64,000 nucleotides of DNA, from NCBI RefSeq assembly GCF_000379845.1, contig NZ_KB903770.1:62001-126000 (forward strand), in the 5' to 3' direction. The DNA is from Moraxella boevrei DSM 14165. GTDB taxonomy: Bacteria > Pseudomonadota > Gammaproteobacteria > Pseudomonadales > Moraxellaceae. The notes beneath the pieces are model-generated. The model saw only the letters and a program-made list of their open reading frames with translations. It had not been told where the DNA came from and searched no databases. The position numbers and the translations under genes were made by a program. Positions 9,302-17,469 of the stretch are shown here, piece by piece. Within the stretch, counting starts at the first letter, position 1, and each line of letters starts with the position of its first letter.

Positions 9302-10360
9302 ATGAGCAATCTTACGTTAACCGAACTTATTCATCAGTTGGCAAATGACCCACAAACGTCAGTAAAAAATACGGATATATTATTAACTTTTGCTAAAAAC
9401 AATCCAAACTTTACTTTAACAGGTATTGCTCCATTAAAAGATGCAAAAGCCAATGAATTGGCATTTTTGGCAAACCCAAAATATCAAGAGCAACTAAGCA
9501 ACACCCAAGCAGGGGCAGTACTGGTACACGATAAATTATTACCAACATGTCAACCTAATTTTCCAAATCAGACGTTGCCAATTGAGGTGGCAAATCCCTA
9601 CCTTGCTTTTGCTAAATTAAGTGAAAGTTTTGTATATCAGCCCAATGCTTTGATAAGTGGGCGTATGCACCCAACTGCTAGCATTGATGAGAGTGCTAGC
9701 ATTGGGCGTGATGTGAAGATTGGGGCCTATTGTGTGATTGGCGAAAATGTTGAAATCGGTGATAACTGCGTGCTTGACAGTCACGTCGTCGTGGCAGATT
9801 TTGCAAAAATTGGGCAGTGTTGTCAATTAAAACCCCATAGTTTTGTAGCACATCATTGTCAACTTGGTGATTTTGTGGTGCTACATAGCCATGCCAGTAT
9901 CGGCAATGACGGCTTTGGATATGCCCCAAAAGGTGATACGGCGGTGGTCGGTTGGCAAAAAATTCATCAGCTTGGGCGAGTGGTGATTGGTAATCATGTG
10001 CGTATCGGTAGTCAAAGTTGTGTTGACCGTGGGGCATTAGGTGATACTGTGATCGGCAATCATGTGATAATTGATAATCTTGTACAGATTGCCCATAATG
10101 TGCAAATCGGCGACGGCACGGTGATTTCAGGTTGTGTCGGTATAGCAGGTAGTAGTAAAATCGGCAAGCGGTGCGTGTTAGCAGGGGGTGTTGGCTTGGT
10201 AGGGCATATTGAAATTTGTGATGATGTTACCATCACAGGCATGAGCATGGTTACCAAAAGCATCCAACAAAAGGGCAGTTATTCATCAGGCACGCCGATG
10301 TTACCAACCCCAATGTGGAAAAAAATGGCAATTAAAATCAAACAGTTAGTTAAAAATTAA
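9302..10360 (+). CDS. lpxD: UDP-3-O-(3-hydroxyacyl)glucosamine N-acyltransferase
   Basis: LpxD adds the N-linked 3-hydroxyacyl chain in lipid A synthesis. The 352-residue length is typical. An N-terminal uridine-binding domain (TLTGIAPLKDAKANELAFLANPKY) precedes a left-handed beta-helix of hexapeptide repeats (IGRDVKIGAYCVIGENVEIGD...). The catalytic His lies in DNLVQIAHNVQIG and the conserved HQLGRVVIGN, SCVDRGALGDT and GGVGLVGH segments are present. Cotranscription with skp upstream and fabZ/lpxA downstream is likely from the spacing. Confidence 0.97.
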   Translation: MSNLTLTELIHQLANDPQTSVKNTDILLTFAKNNPNFTLTGIAPLKDAKANELAFLANPKYQEQLSNTQAGAVLVHDKLLPTCQPNFPNQTLPIEVANPYLAFAKLSESFVYQPNALISGRMHPTASIDESASIGRDVKIGAYCVIGENVEIGDNCVLDSHVVVADFAKIGQCCQLKPHSFVAHHCQLGDFVVLHSHASIGNDGFGYAPKGDTAVVGWQKIHQLGRVVIGNHVRIGSQSCVDRGALGDTVIGNHVIIDNLVQIAHNVQIGDGTVISGCVGIAGSSKIGKRCVLAGGVGLVGHIEICDDVTITGMSMVTKSIQQKGSYSSGTPMLPTPMWKKMAIKIKQLVKN

Positions 10361-10400
10361 ATTTTTTAATGATTTGATTAAAAATTTAAAAGGAAAATGT

Positions 10401-10916
10401 ATGGACACCGAGTTATTAACCGAACAAGATTTGACCGCTTTAGCAGAACGCCAAATCACTTTGCCCATTAACATCATGGAGTTGCGTGATTATTTGCCCC
10501 ACCGTTATCCGTTTTTGTTGCTTGACCGAGTAACCGCTTGTCGCCCTGATGAGTGGATTACCGCCATTAAAAACGTGTCAATTAATGAACCATTTTTTCA
10601 TGGGCATTTCCCTGAAGAGCCTGTAATGCCAGGGGTGTTGATGATTGAAGCCTTGGCACAATCGGCAGGGGTATTGCAGTTTATCAGCAAAAATGTCAAA
10701 CCCAAAGACGGTATTTTATATCTGTTTGCAGGGGTGGATAAAGTCCGCTTTAAACACTTGGTAATCCCCGGTGACCAGTTGGTGTTACGCACGCAAAAAA
10801 CCATGGCTCGGGGCGGAATTTACAAATTTTCTGCCACTGCAGAAGTGGCAGGCGAGTTAGCAGTGAGTGCTGAAATCACCTTAAGTGAACAACGCCGTCA
10901 ATATGGTAAAGGCTAA
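10401..10916 (+). CDS. fabZ: (3R)-hydroxyacyl-ACP dehydratase FabZ
   Basis: Hot-dog-fold dehydratase of fatty acid elongation, 171 residues from ATG 10401, which has an AGGA site six bases upstream (an in-frame ATG at 10374 lacks one). The N-terminal 28 residues are a short extension; then comes the typical MELRDYLPHRYPFLLLDRV. The catalytic His and Glu are in FFHGHFPEEPVMPGVLMIEALAQ. FabZ and LpxA/LpxD draw on the same 3-hydroxyacyl-ACP pool, which explains the conserved gene neighbourhood. Confidence 0.97.
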   Translation: MDTELLTEQDLTALAERQITLPINIMELRDYLPHRYPFLLLDRVTACRPDEWITAIKNVSINEPFFHGHFPEEPVMPGVLMIEALAQSAGVLQFISKNVKPKDGILYLFAGVDKVRFKHLVIPGDQLVLRTQKTMARGGIYKFSATAEVAGELAVSAEITLSEQRRQYGKG

Positions 10917-10918
10917 AT

Positions 10919-10947
10919 TTGGCAAATTTTTGGCAAAATGCTATAAT
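10919..10947 (+). promoter_or_regulatory. Promoter for lpxA inside the lpx cluster
   Basis: TTGGCA (10919-10924), a 17-base spacer, then TATAAT (10942-10947) preceded by TGC, an extended -10. It starts just after the fabZ stop and ends 28 bases before the lpxA ATG, so lpxA can be transcribed independently of skp-lpxD-fabZ. Confidence 0.7.
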
Positions 10948-10975
10948 AGGTCCTTTTCACGGTTAAGGAAAATTC

Positions 10976-11749
10976 ATGCACATCCACCCAACGGCAATCA
11001 TTGATCCCACGGCAAATATTCACCCATCTGCCAAGATTGGGGCATTTTGCGTCATTGGTAATGCGGTCAGTATTGGGGCAGATAGCGTGCTACATTCGCA
11101 CGTTGTGGTCGCTAAAAATACTCGCATTGGTAAGCGTAATGAGATTTTTCAATTTGCTAGTATTGGTGAAGATTGTCAAGACTTAAAATATCAAGGCGAA
11201 ACAACTTGGTTAGAAATCGGTGATGATAACTGTATCCGTGAAGCCTGTAGCTTACATCGTGGCACTGTCCAAGACAAGGGTTTAACCAAAATTGGCAACC
11301 GCAATCTATTCATGGTAAATACCCATATTGCTCACGATTGTCAAGTTGGCGATGATAATATTCTTGCTAATAATGTCGGTGTGGCAGGTCATGTAGTGAT
11401 TGGTAATCATGTGATTATCGGCGGTAATTCGGGCATTCACCAGTTTTGTCGCATTGATGATTTTAGCATGATTGGTGGAGCGAGTTTGGTTTTAAAAGAT
11501 GTGGGTGCATTTAACATGGTATCGGGCAACCCTGCCAAAAGCCATGGTTTAAACGTGGAAGGTATGAAACGCAAAGGCTGGTCAAGCCGAACTATTGATA
11601 CTTTAAAACAAGCGTATAAGATTATTTATCGTTCAGCTCTAGTAAAACAATCAGCAATTGACGCTTTGCAACCACTATTATTAGAAGAACCAAAAGTGCA
11701 ATTATTAATTAATTCTTTAATCTATAGTGAGCGTGGATTAACTCGTTAA
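10976..11749 (+). CDS. lpxA: UDP-N-acetylglucosamine acyltransferase
   Basis: LpxA performs the first step of lipid A synthesis, 3-O-acylation of UDP-GlcNAc. The 257-residue protein has a left-handed beta-helix (IHPTAIIDPTANIHPSAKIG...), the conserved catalytic segment MVNTHIAHDCQVGDDNILANNVGVAGHV, GGNSGIHQFCRIDDFSMIGG and a helical C-terminus (NVEGMKRKGWSSRTIDTLKQAYKIIYRS) as in characterised LpxA proteins. It has its own promoter (10919-10947). Confidence 0.97.
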   Translation: MHIHPTAIIDPTANIHPSAKIGAFCVIGNAVSIGADSVLHSHVVVAKNTRIGKRNEIFQFASIGEDCQDLKYQGETTWLEIGDDNCIREACSLHRGTVQDKGLTKIGNRNLFMVNTHIAHDCQVGDDNILANNVGVAGHVVIGNHVIIGGNSGIHQFCRIDDFSMIGGASLVLKDVGAFNMVSGNPAKSHGLNVEGMKRKGWSSRTIDTLKQAYKIIYRSALVKQSAIDALQPLLLEEPKVQLLINSLIYSERGLTR

Positions 11750-11826
11750 ATCACTGGGTTTATTTCATATTTTTTTAAAATTATAATAATCATTTACAAA
11801 ATTACTGACAAGATTTTGTTAAAATT

Positions 11827-11835
11827 TGTTATAAT
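11827..11835 (+). promoter_or_regulatory. Extended -10 element before the HPt gene
   Basis: TGTTATAAT (TGn plus TATAAT). A CTGACA hexamer at 11805-11810 stands 19 bases upstream of the TATAAT, a little long for a -35, so the extended -10 is the main evidence. Confidence 0.45.
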
Positions 11836-11900
11836 CCTAACATAAAATTGCTATTTTGGCATGGTTATTGTTTTTGTCATTATTTTTATGGAGCGTTTTG

Positions 11901-12245
11901 ATGAGTACTCAACACATCAGTCAGACGCAATTTGAAGAATTGCGTGATTTATTGGAAGAAGATTTTTTAGATTTAATTAATACTTATATGTCGGATAGCG
12001 AACTACGCCTTGAAGAAATGCAAGTGGCGTTTGACAATGATGATAACCGCATGGGGTTTGAAGCATCGCACAGCCTAAAAGGGGCAAGCTCAAACCTTGG
12101 GGCAACGCATTTAACCGAGATGTGCTATCAATTGCAGGAAATCTGCCGTGGCGGTCAAATTCATAAGCACCAACAATTAATTGACGAAATCAAAGCTGAA
12201 TCGCAAGCGGTGAATACTGACATTAAGCAATTAATCGGGCAATAA
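11901..12245 (+). CDS. HPt (histidine phosphotransfer) domain protein
   Basis: A stand-alone HPt protein of 114 residues, which relays phosphate between a sensor kinase receiver and a response regulator. ATG 11901 (MSTQHISQTQF) has a GGAG site; an in-frame ATG at 11856 would add a hydrophobic stretch and lacks a site. The phosphoacceptor is His57 in ASHSLKGASSNLGA, the classic HPt motif, within a four-helix bundle. No sensor kinase or response regulator is adjacent, so its partners are elsewhere. A role with a Pil-Chp/GacS-type hybrid kinase is possible but not shown here. Confidence 0.88.
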   Translation: MSTQHISQTQFEELRDLLEEDFLDLINTYMSDSELRLEEMQVAFDNDDNRMGFEASHSLKGASSNLGATHLTEMCYQLQEICRGGQIHKHQQLIDEIKAESQAVNTDIKQLIGQ

Positions 12246-12268
12246 TTGCATCCATTTTTGGCAATCTA

Positions 12269-13081
12269 ATGGATAAGCAATTAACACAATTATTAGATAA
12301 TATTTATATTATCATGGTGAATACTACCTTGCCTGCCAATATTGGCTCAGTGGCTCGAGCCATGCGTACCATGGGTTTACACCATTTAATTTTGGTTAAT
12401 CCGAAAAAACCGATTGATGAGGATGCGATTGCGCTATCGGCAGGGGGCGAAGCGATTTTACACAACTGCCAATATACCGATACCTTGGCAGAGGCGATTG
12501 CCGATTGTCAATGGGTATTTGCCACCAGTAGCCGTCAACGTCATATTCCAAAACCTGTACTTACCCCACGTAATTCGGCAAAACTGTTAATCAATCAGTT
12601 TTTTTCACAACGCCAAAATGGTGATGTACTGCCAAAAATCGCTTTTGTATTTGGACGTGAAGACCGTGGTTTAACCAATGACGAACTTATGTTGGCGGAT
12701 TATCATGTGCAAATCCCTGCTAATCCTGACTATAGCGTGCTAAACGTGGCAATGGCGGTGCAAGTGATTGCTAGCGTGATTTATGACGTGGCGGAAGAAA
12801 CCTTATTAAACCCAAATTTAGTAGAAAAATCACCCAAAATTTCGCATGAATTGGCGTTAAATTTTCGCCAACAATGGGACGAGCCTGCGATTAATCATAC
12901 ACAAAAACAACAACTTGAAGCCAGTTTTTTGGCATTATTAAGCGATTTAAATCTGTACGATGCCCATCAATCTAAAGTGTTACCGCAACGGGTCAGCCGA
13001 TTATTTGGACGGTTGCAATTAGATATCAAAGAATTTCAACTGTTACAAGCGATGATTGCCAAAATCAAACAACGTCAATAA
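12269..13081 (+). CDS. trmJ: tRNA (cytidine/uridine-2'-O-)-methyltransferase TrmJ
   Basis: SPOUT-family methyltransferase that modifies position 32 of tRNA anticodon loops. The 270-residue protein shows the signature NTTLPANIGSVARAMRTMGL (about 18-37), the GGEAILHNC segment, and the knot-forming VFGREDRGLTNDEL (about 130-143) and IPANPDYSVLNVAMAVQV. A C-terminal helical extension (residues about 195-270) matches TrmJ rather than TrmL. It is 23 bases after the HPt gene and may share its transcript. Confidence 0.92.
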   Translation: MDKQLTQLLDNIYIIMVNTTLPANIGSVARAMRTMGLHHLILVNPKKPIDEDAIALSAGGEAILHNCQYTDTLAEAIADCQWVFATSSRQRHIPKPVLTPRNSAKLLINQFFSQRQNGDVLPKIAFVFGREDRGLTNDELMLADYHVQIPANPDYSVLNVAMAVQVIASVIYDVAEETLLNPNLVEKSPKISHELALNFRQQWDEPAINHTQKQQLEASFLALLSDLNLYDAHQSKVLPQRVSRLFGRLQLDIKEFQLLQAMIAKIKQRQ

Positions 13082-13105
13082 ATTTAGCGTGCTAAATCTA
13101 AAAAC

Positions 13106-13169
13106 CGTTCGTATTAAGTTGTTTAAAATGCCATGGTTTTCCAATACTTCAAAAGGTTCACTACGAACG
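13106..13169. repeat. REP-like inverted repeat
   Basis: CGTTCGTA (13106-13113) and TACGAACG (13162-13169) form the ends of a 64-base imperfect palindrome centred on CCATGG (13131-13136). The arm contains TTCACTACGAACG, resembling the widespread gammaproteobacterial REP word TTCGACAAGCTCAG-GAACG. It fills the gap between convergent trmJ and dnaE. A related half-site occurs at 40999-41020. No other terminator is seen in this gap. Confidence 0.55.
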
Positions 13170-13197
13170 CAAAACCTAATTTTTAGCAAAATTTCTT

Positions 13198-16100
13198 TTA
13201 AGCAAAGCTAAGATGTAAGTTTTCATCTTTTACCAACGCTTTTAATGCCAATAAATTATCATCATCAGGTAAAATTTGCCAATGTTCAGGCATATTCAAA
13301 TTGGCAATCGCAAAATCGGTATAAACACACAGATTTAACGGCACGCCAGCGTGATTTTCAGCAGTTTCGTCTGATTGGTTTAACTGATGTGAAAGATAGT
13401 GAATGGTAGAGTTATCCGCCTTTAATAACAAGTTTTGCAACCGTTCAAATAACGACAAATCCGTGCCTGCGATTTTTACCGAGATTTTTTTGAGCCAGCG
13501 TTTGCGAGCGTCTGTCATAGTTAACACGTCTTGTAATGTCGCATAAAACACGCCGTCTCGCTCACGTACGGTACTTTCAATCAGCACCACGCTTTCTACT
13601 TTGAGTTTGTCTTTTAGGCGGTGAAATTTTTCGGCATAACAGCTGACTTCAATGCGACTTTTGCCGTCATCAAGGCTAATCACCGAGCGGTTGCCAAAAT
13701 TTGCCACATCCATGATAATCCCTGCGATAAACAGTGTACTGCCAAATTTGGTTTCGCTCAATTTATCCAAAGTGCAGTTGGTGTAGCGTTTGAGTTCATC
13801 ACGATAACTGTCCACAGGATGCCCTGTCAAATATAGTCCAAGCGTGTCCTTTTCGGCTTTTAGGCGTTCTTTATCTGTCCAAACAGGCTCATGTGGTAAC
13901 GGCGGTGGAGCGGAAACTTCGCTCATCTCGGCAAACATATCCATCATGCCAAGACTATCATTTTGGCGGTGTTGCTCGGCAGACTGTACTGCTTTTGGTA
14001 ATTCTTGCAATAATGCACCACGAATATCAAAGGCTTGTTCTTTGTTTAATTCAGGGCGTAAGTTTTGGGCAAAACTGTCAAAACAACCTGCACGAATTAA
14101 GGCTTCTAGCGTGCGTTTGTTGACTTTTTTGGTATCTACTCGCCGACAAAAATCGTACAAATCGGTAAATTTTCCACCTGTTTGACGAGCATGAACGATG
14201 GACTCTACCGCCCCTTCACCCACGCCTTTTAACGCTCCCAAGCCATAAATAACAGTCTTTGGGTCTTTGGGTACAAATTCCCAATTGGAATGATTAACGC
14301 ACGGATTTTCAACGTTTAGACCAAAGTTTTCTCGGCAATCATTGATAAAAAACACCACACTATCGGTATTATTCATATCAGACGTGATAACCGCTGACAT
14401 AAATTCTGCAGGGTAATAATGCTTTAGATAGGCGGTCTGGTAGGCTAATACGCCATAGGCTGCCGAGTGAGATTTGTTAAAACCATATTCGGCAAATTTT
14501 TCCATTAAATCAAAAATTTCACCTGCCAATTTTTCATCAACACCTTTTTCTCTGGCACCGTCGGTAAAAATAGAGCGTTGTTTTGCCATTTCTTCAGGTT
14601 TTTTCTTACCCATGGCACGGCGTAACATATCCGCACCGCCAAGACTATAACCTGCCATGATTTGCGAGATTTGCATTACCTGCTCTTGATAGACAATCAC
14701 GCCATACGTGTTAGACAACACAGGCTCAAGCCATTCATGGTCGTAAGTAACGTCAAGCACGCCGTGTTTACGGTCAATGTACATATCCACCATGCCACTG
14801 CCGAGCGGACCGGGACGATACAAGGCACACATCGCAATCACGTCTTCAATATTCGTCGGTTTTAGCTTTGCTAAATATTTTTTCATGCCTGAGCTTTCAA
14901 GCTGAAAAACCGCGGTGGTGTGGGCGTCTTGTAACAGACCATAAGTTGGCTTATCATCAAGCGGTAATTCGTCCAAATCTAACGGAGCAAGCCCCTCGTT
15001 CGCTCGGCGTTGGTTAATATTTTTGACCGCCGCATGGATAACGGTTAAATTTCGCAAGCCTAAAAAGTCAAATTTAACCAAGCCGACTGCTTCTACGTCA
15101 TCTTTATCAAATTGGCTGACGCGATGCCCTTCGTCATCACAATAAATCGCACTAAAGTCGGTGATTTTGTTCGGTGCGATTAACACACCCCCTGCGTGCT
15201 TACCGACACCACGGGTTATCCCTTCCAAACGCAACGCCATTTCCCAAATTTCATTGGCATCTTCATAATCCATATTATCAGGATTGTTTAATAAATCTTT
15301 TAGCTGGGCTTCTTCTTCCACCGCTTCTTTGAGCGAAATACCAGGTGTTTTTGGAATAAGTTTGGAAATTTTATCCGCCAAACCATAGGATTTTCCTTGC
15401 ACACGAGCCACATCTCGCACCACCGCTTTTGCCGCCATTGTACCGAAGGTAATGATTTGTGAAACCGCTTCACGTCCGTATTTTTGAGCAACATAATCAA
15501 TCACTCGGTCTCGCCCTTCAATACAAAAATCCACGTCAAAGTCAGGCATGGACACCCGCTCAGGGTTTAAAAAACGCTCAAAAAGTAAATCGTAAGCCAG
15601 TGGGTCAAGGTCGGTAATGTTCAATGCATAAGCCACAAGCGAGCCAGCCCCAGAGCCACGACCTGGTCCGACGGGAACGTCATTGGCTTTTGCCCAACGA
15701 ATAAAGTCCATCACGATTAAAAAATAGCCAGGGAAACCCATGTGCAAAATTGTATTAATCTCAAACGCTAGGCGTTCGTCATATGGTTTGCGAATTTTTT
15801 CCCACGTTTCATCACGGCTTTCTAGCGGATATAGTTTTTCCAAACGACGTTCTAAGCCTTCTTGTGACGTTTTACGAAAAAATGTATCAATCGTATCTTC
15901 AGGTGGAATGGGGAAGGCGGGTAACACAGGTTTACCTAATGTCAAAATCACATTACAGCGTTTTGCTAAATCTAGCGTATTATCAATCACTTGTGGCATA
16001 TCGCTAAACAAATCTGCCATTTGGGATTGAGTTTTTAAATATTGTTCTTCGGAATACGCTCGTGGGCGGTTGGGGTCGGCAAGGATTTGCGAATTGGCGA

Positions 16101-16728
16101 TACACACACGGGCTTCATGGGCTTCAAAATCATCTTTGACCAAAAAACGCACGTCATTATGAGCGATGATTGGCACATTGTAAGCGTTTGATAGGCGAAT
16201 GGCTTGCTCAATAAAACGGTCTTCATTGGCACGATTGGTACGTTTTACCGCAAAATATAAGCGGTCGCCAAACACGTTTTGCCATTCTTGTGATAAAGTA
16301 TCAGCACGCTTAGCATGATTAGACAACATGGCTTGTCCCACGTCCGATTTTTCGGTGAGTAGGGCGATAATCCCTGCGTGATTTTCAAAAACCCAATCAC
16401 GTTTGATAAGCGGTTTGCCAAGTACTTGTCCATGCGTAAAGCCGAGTGACACGATATTGGTTAAATTTTTATAGCCTTGCTGGTCGCTTGCCAACAACAT
16501 CACGCTGTGGTGTTCGTCATCTAGCAGGATTTCTGAACCGATTATTGGCTTAATACCGCTACCCAAACAGGCTTTGTAAAATTTGACCGTGGCATACAAA
16601 TTGGATAAATCGGTCAACGCCAACGCCAACTGACCGTCTTTACTCGCCGTTTTCACCAATTCCTTGATACGCACGATAGAGTCGGTAATGGAAAATTCGC
16701 TGTGAATGCCAAAATGTACAAATGCCAT
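13198..16728 (-). CDS. dnaE: DNA polymerase III alpha subunit
   Basis: The replicative polymerase, 1176 residues, typical for DnaE1. Domains in order: PHP domain (FVHFGIHSEFSITDSI at the start), palm with VGPGRGSGAGSLVAYALNITDLDPL (about 360-384) and the catalytic PDFDVDFC (about 395-402), fingers/thumb (GVGKHAGGVLIAP, YRPGPLGSGMVDMYI, YQEQVMQISQIMAGYSLGGADMLRRAMGKKK), helix-hairpin-helix region (YGLGALKGVGEGAVESIV) and an OB fold with the C-terminal tau-binding tail. All key residues look intact. The gene is monocistronic here. The upstream 220 bases contain no gene until the short frame at 16951. Confidence 0.98.
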   Translation of the reverse strand: MAFVHFGIHSEFSITDSIVRIKELVKTASKDGQLALALTDLSNLYATVKFYKACLGSGIKPIIGSEILLDDEHHSVMLLASDQQGYKNLTNIVSLGFTHGQVLGKPLIKRDWVFENHAGIIALLTEKSDVGQAMLSNHAKRADTLSQEWQNVFGDRLYFAVKRTNRANEDRFIEQAIRLSNAYNVPIIAHNDVRFLVKDDFEAHEARVCIANSQILADPNRPRAYSEEQYLKTQSQMADLFSDMPQVIDNTLDLAKRCNVILTLGKPVLPAFPIPPEDTIDTFFRKTSQEGLERRLEKLYPLESRDETWEKIRKPYDERLAFEINTILHMGFPGYFLIVMDFIRWAKANDVPVGPGRGSGAGSLVAYALNITDLDPLAYDLLFERFLNPERVSMPDFDVDFCIEGRDRVIDYVAQKYGREAVSQIITFGTMAAKAVVRDVARVQGKSYGLADKISKLIPKTPGISLKEAVEEEAQLKDLLNNPDNMDYEDANEIWEMALRLEGITRGVGKHAGGVLIAPNKITDFSAIYCDDEGHRVSQFDKDDVEAVGLVKFDFLGLRNLTVIHAAVKNINQRRANEGLAPLDLDELPLDDKPTYGLLQDAHTTAVFQLESSGMKKYLAKLKPTNIEDVIAMCALYRPGPLGSGMVDMYIDRKHGVLDVTYDHEWLEPVLSNTYGVIVYQEQVMQISQIMAGYSLGGADMLRRAMGKKKPEEMAKQRSIFTDGAREKGVDEKLAGEIFDLMEKFAEYGFNKSHSAAYGVLAYQTAYLKHYYPAEFMSAVITSDMNNTDSVVFFINDCRENFGLNVENPCVNHSNWEFVPKDPKTVIYGLGALKGVGEGAVESIVHARQTGGKFTDLYDFCRRVDTKKVNKRTLEALIRAGCFDSFAQNLRPELNKEQAFDIRGALLQELPKAVQSAEQHRQNDSLGMMDMFAEMSEVSAPPPLPHEPVWTDKERLKAEKDTLGLYLTGHPVDSYRDELKRYTNCTLDKLSETKFGSTLFIAGIIMDVANFGNRSVISLDDGKSRIEVSCYAEKFHRLKDKLKVESVVLIESTVRERDGVFYATLQDVLTMTDARKRWLKKISVKIAGTDLSLFERLQNLLLKADNSTIHYLSHQLNQSDETAENHAGVPLNLCVYTDFAIANLNMPEHWQILPDDDNLLALKALVKDENLHLSFA

Positions 16729-16950
16729 GCTATGCCTTTTGAAAATAGAAAGATGATAACTAAATAAGTATGATTTTTAGATTAGAAAAGTCTATTATAG
16801 CATTTTTGCTGAAAAAAAGCATAAATGGCGAGTTTGTTGTTTTTGATTTAAATTATTTTTATTTTTTTTAATTCATTGCTTGCTATGTTGGCTGTGTAGA
16901 GTTGGTATACAACCACTTAAACGTAAGCTATAGATGATGAGGAGAACGGC

Positions 16951-17109
16951 GTGAGTGATTTAGAGAATAGATTTAGCAATCAAGTGAATTTGGAAACTTA
17001 TCAAGCTCAAGTGGAAAATTTGGCATTGTTATTGAATATTTTGGCGGAGAATGTTGCTGAGTTAAAGCAGGGGGTTGTGGATGTTATTCGAATGCTGAAT
17101 GGTTTCTAA
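16951..17109 (+). CDS. Small orphan protein, 52 residues
   Basis: A GTG-initiated frame with a near-ideal ribosome binding site (AGGAG at 16940-16944, spacing 6). The product starts VSDLENRFSNQVNLETYQ, is acidic and highly helical, and has heptad-like hydrophobic spacing (VENLALLLNILAENVAEL), so it could be a short coiled coil. It ends 10 bases before a perfect intrinsic terminator, which supports a real transcription unit. No family recognised. It sits at the left edge of the accessory pocket between dnaE and tRNA-Met and may be a phage leftover, but nothing in it proves that. Confidence 0.6.
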   Translation: MSDLENRFSNQVNLETYQAQVENLALLLNILAENVAELKQGVVDVIRMLNGF

Positions 17110-17119
17110 TTTAAAATAA

Positions 17120-17160
17120 AAAACAAAAACCTTTAAGGTAAAGTTAAAGGTTTTTGTTTT
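17120..17160 (+). terminator. Perfect 17-bp intrinsic terminator
   Basis: Arms at 17120-17136 and 17144-17160 are exact reverse complements around a seven-base loop. The ascending arm ends in TTTTTGTTTT and is followed by ATTT. It closes the 52-residue gene and isolates the toxin-antitoxin promoter downstream. Confidence 0.88.
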
Positions 17161-17189
17161 ATTTGCTTGATTATTTTAGTAAATCAAAG

Positions 17190-17220
17190 TGTTTACATTT
17201 GTAAACAGTTATTTTATAAT
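17190..17220 (+). promoter_or_regulatory. Promoter with palindromic operator for the HicA-like/HTH pair
   Basis: The -35 TTTACA (17192-17197), a 17-base spacer and the -10 TATAAT (17215-17220) form a near-consensus promoter. A perfect palindrome TGTTTACA-TT-TGTAAACA (17190-17207) covers the -35. A repressor bound there would block RNA polymerase. The HTH protein encoded by the second gene is the obvious candidate, giving autoregulation as in known toxin-antitoxin operons. The binding is inferred. Confidence 0.75.
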
Positions 17221-17231
17221 GGAAACAAAAA

Positions 17232-17273
17232 ATGAGTTATCTTTATGAAATGCCACTCCAACAAAGCCATTAG
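17232..17273 (+). other. Possible 13-codon leader frame overlapping the toxin start
   Basis: ATG 17232 follows GGAAA (17221-17225) and reads MSYLYEMPLQQSH then TAG. It overlaps the start of the HicA-like gene (17245) in another frame. The HicA-like start has only a weak ribosome binding site, so this frame could feed or limit its translation. The predicted transcription start (about 17226-17228) would cut off the GGAAA, which argues against it. Confidence 0.25.
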
Positions 17274-17469
17274 CCAAGCGATAGAGTATGCTCTTGCAAA
17301 TGGTTGGCATAAAATAGAAAGTGGTAAATCAAGCCATGCTTATTGTCGGTTACGTTGTCATTTTGGACATAGTGAACATCAAATGAGTGTTTGGAGTACA
17401 CCAAGAAATCCTGAAAATCATGCCAAACAAATTATCCGTAAAGTTGATGAATGTAAAGGAGCTGAATAA
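17245..17469 (+). CDS. HicA-like mRNA interferase toxin (candidate)
   Basis: A 74-residue basic protein. The layout (helix, GW.KIESGKSSHAYCRL strand-turn-strand, QMSVWSTPRNPENHAKQIIRKV) fits the small double-stranded-RNA-binding-like fold of HicA toxins. The SSH corresponds to the usual GSH with its catalytic His, and the closing 'STPRNPENHAKQI..K' resembles 'P.PHP...L..GTL..I.K'. Extra Cys/His residues (MKCH, YCRLRCHFGH) are unlike classic HicA. The stop overlaps the next start (TAATG). Toxicity and RNase activity are inference from fold similarity; this is a divergent family, often found beside an HTH protein. Confidence 0.6.
   Translation: MKCHSNKAISQAIEYALANGWHKIESGKSSHAYCRLRCHFGHSEHQMSVWSTPRNPENHAKQIIRKVDECKGAE

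Noticed and set aside
13844-14185. Plus-strand open frames inside dnaE
   Set aside because: Opposite-strand shadows of a complete, conserved dnaE.
16750-16950. Left attachment site matching the tRNA-Met 3' end
   Set aside because: No repeat of the tRNA 3' sequence was found here; only short chance similarity (GATGATGAGGA).
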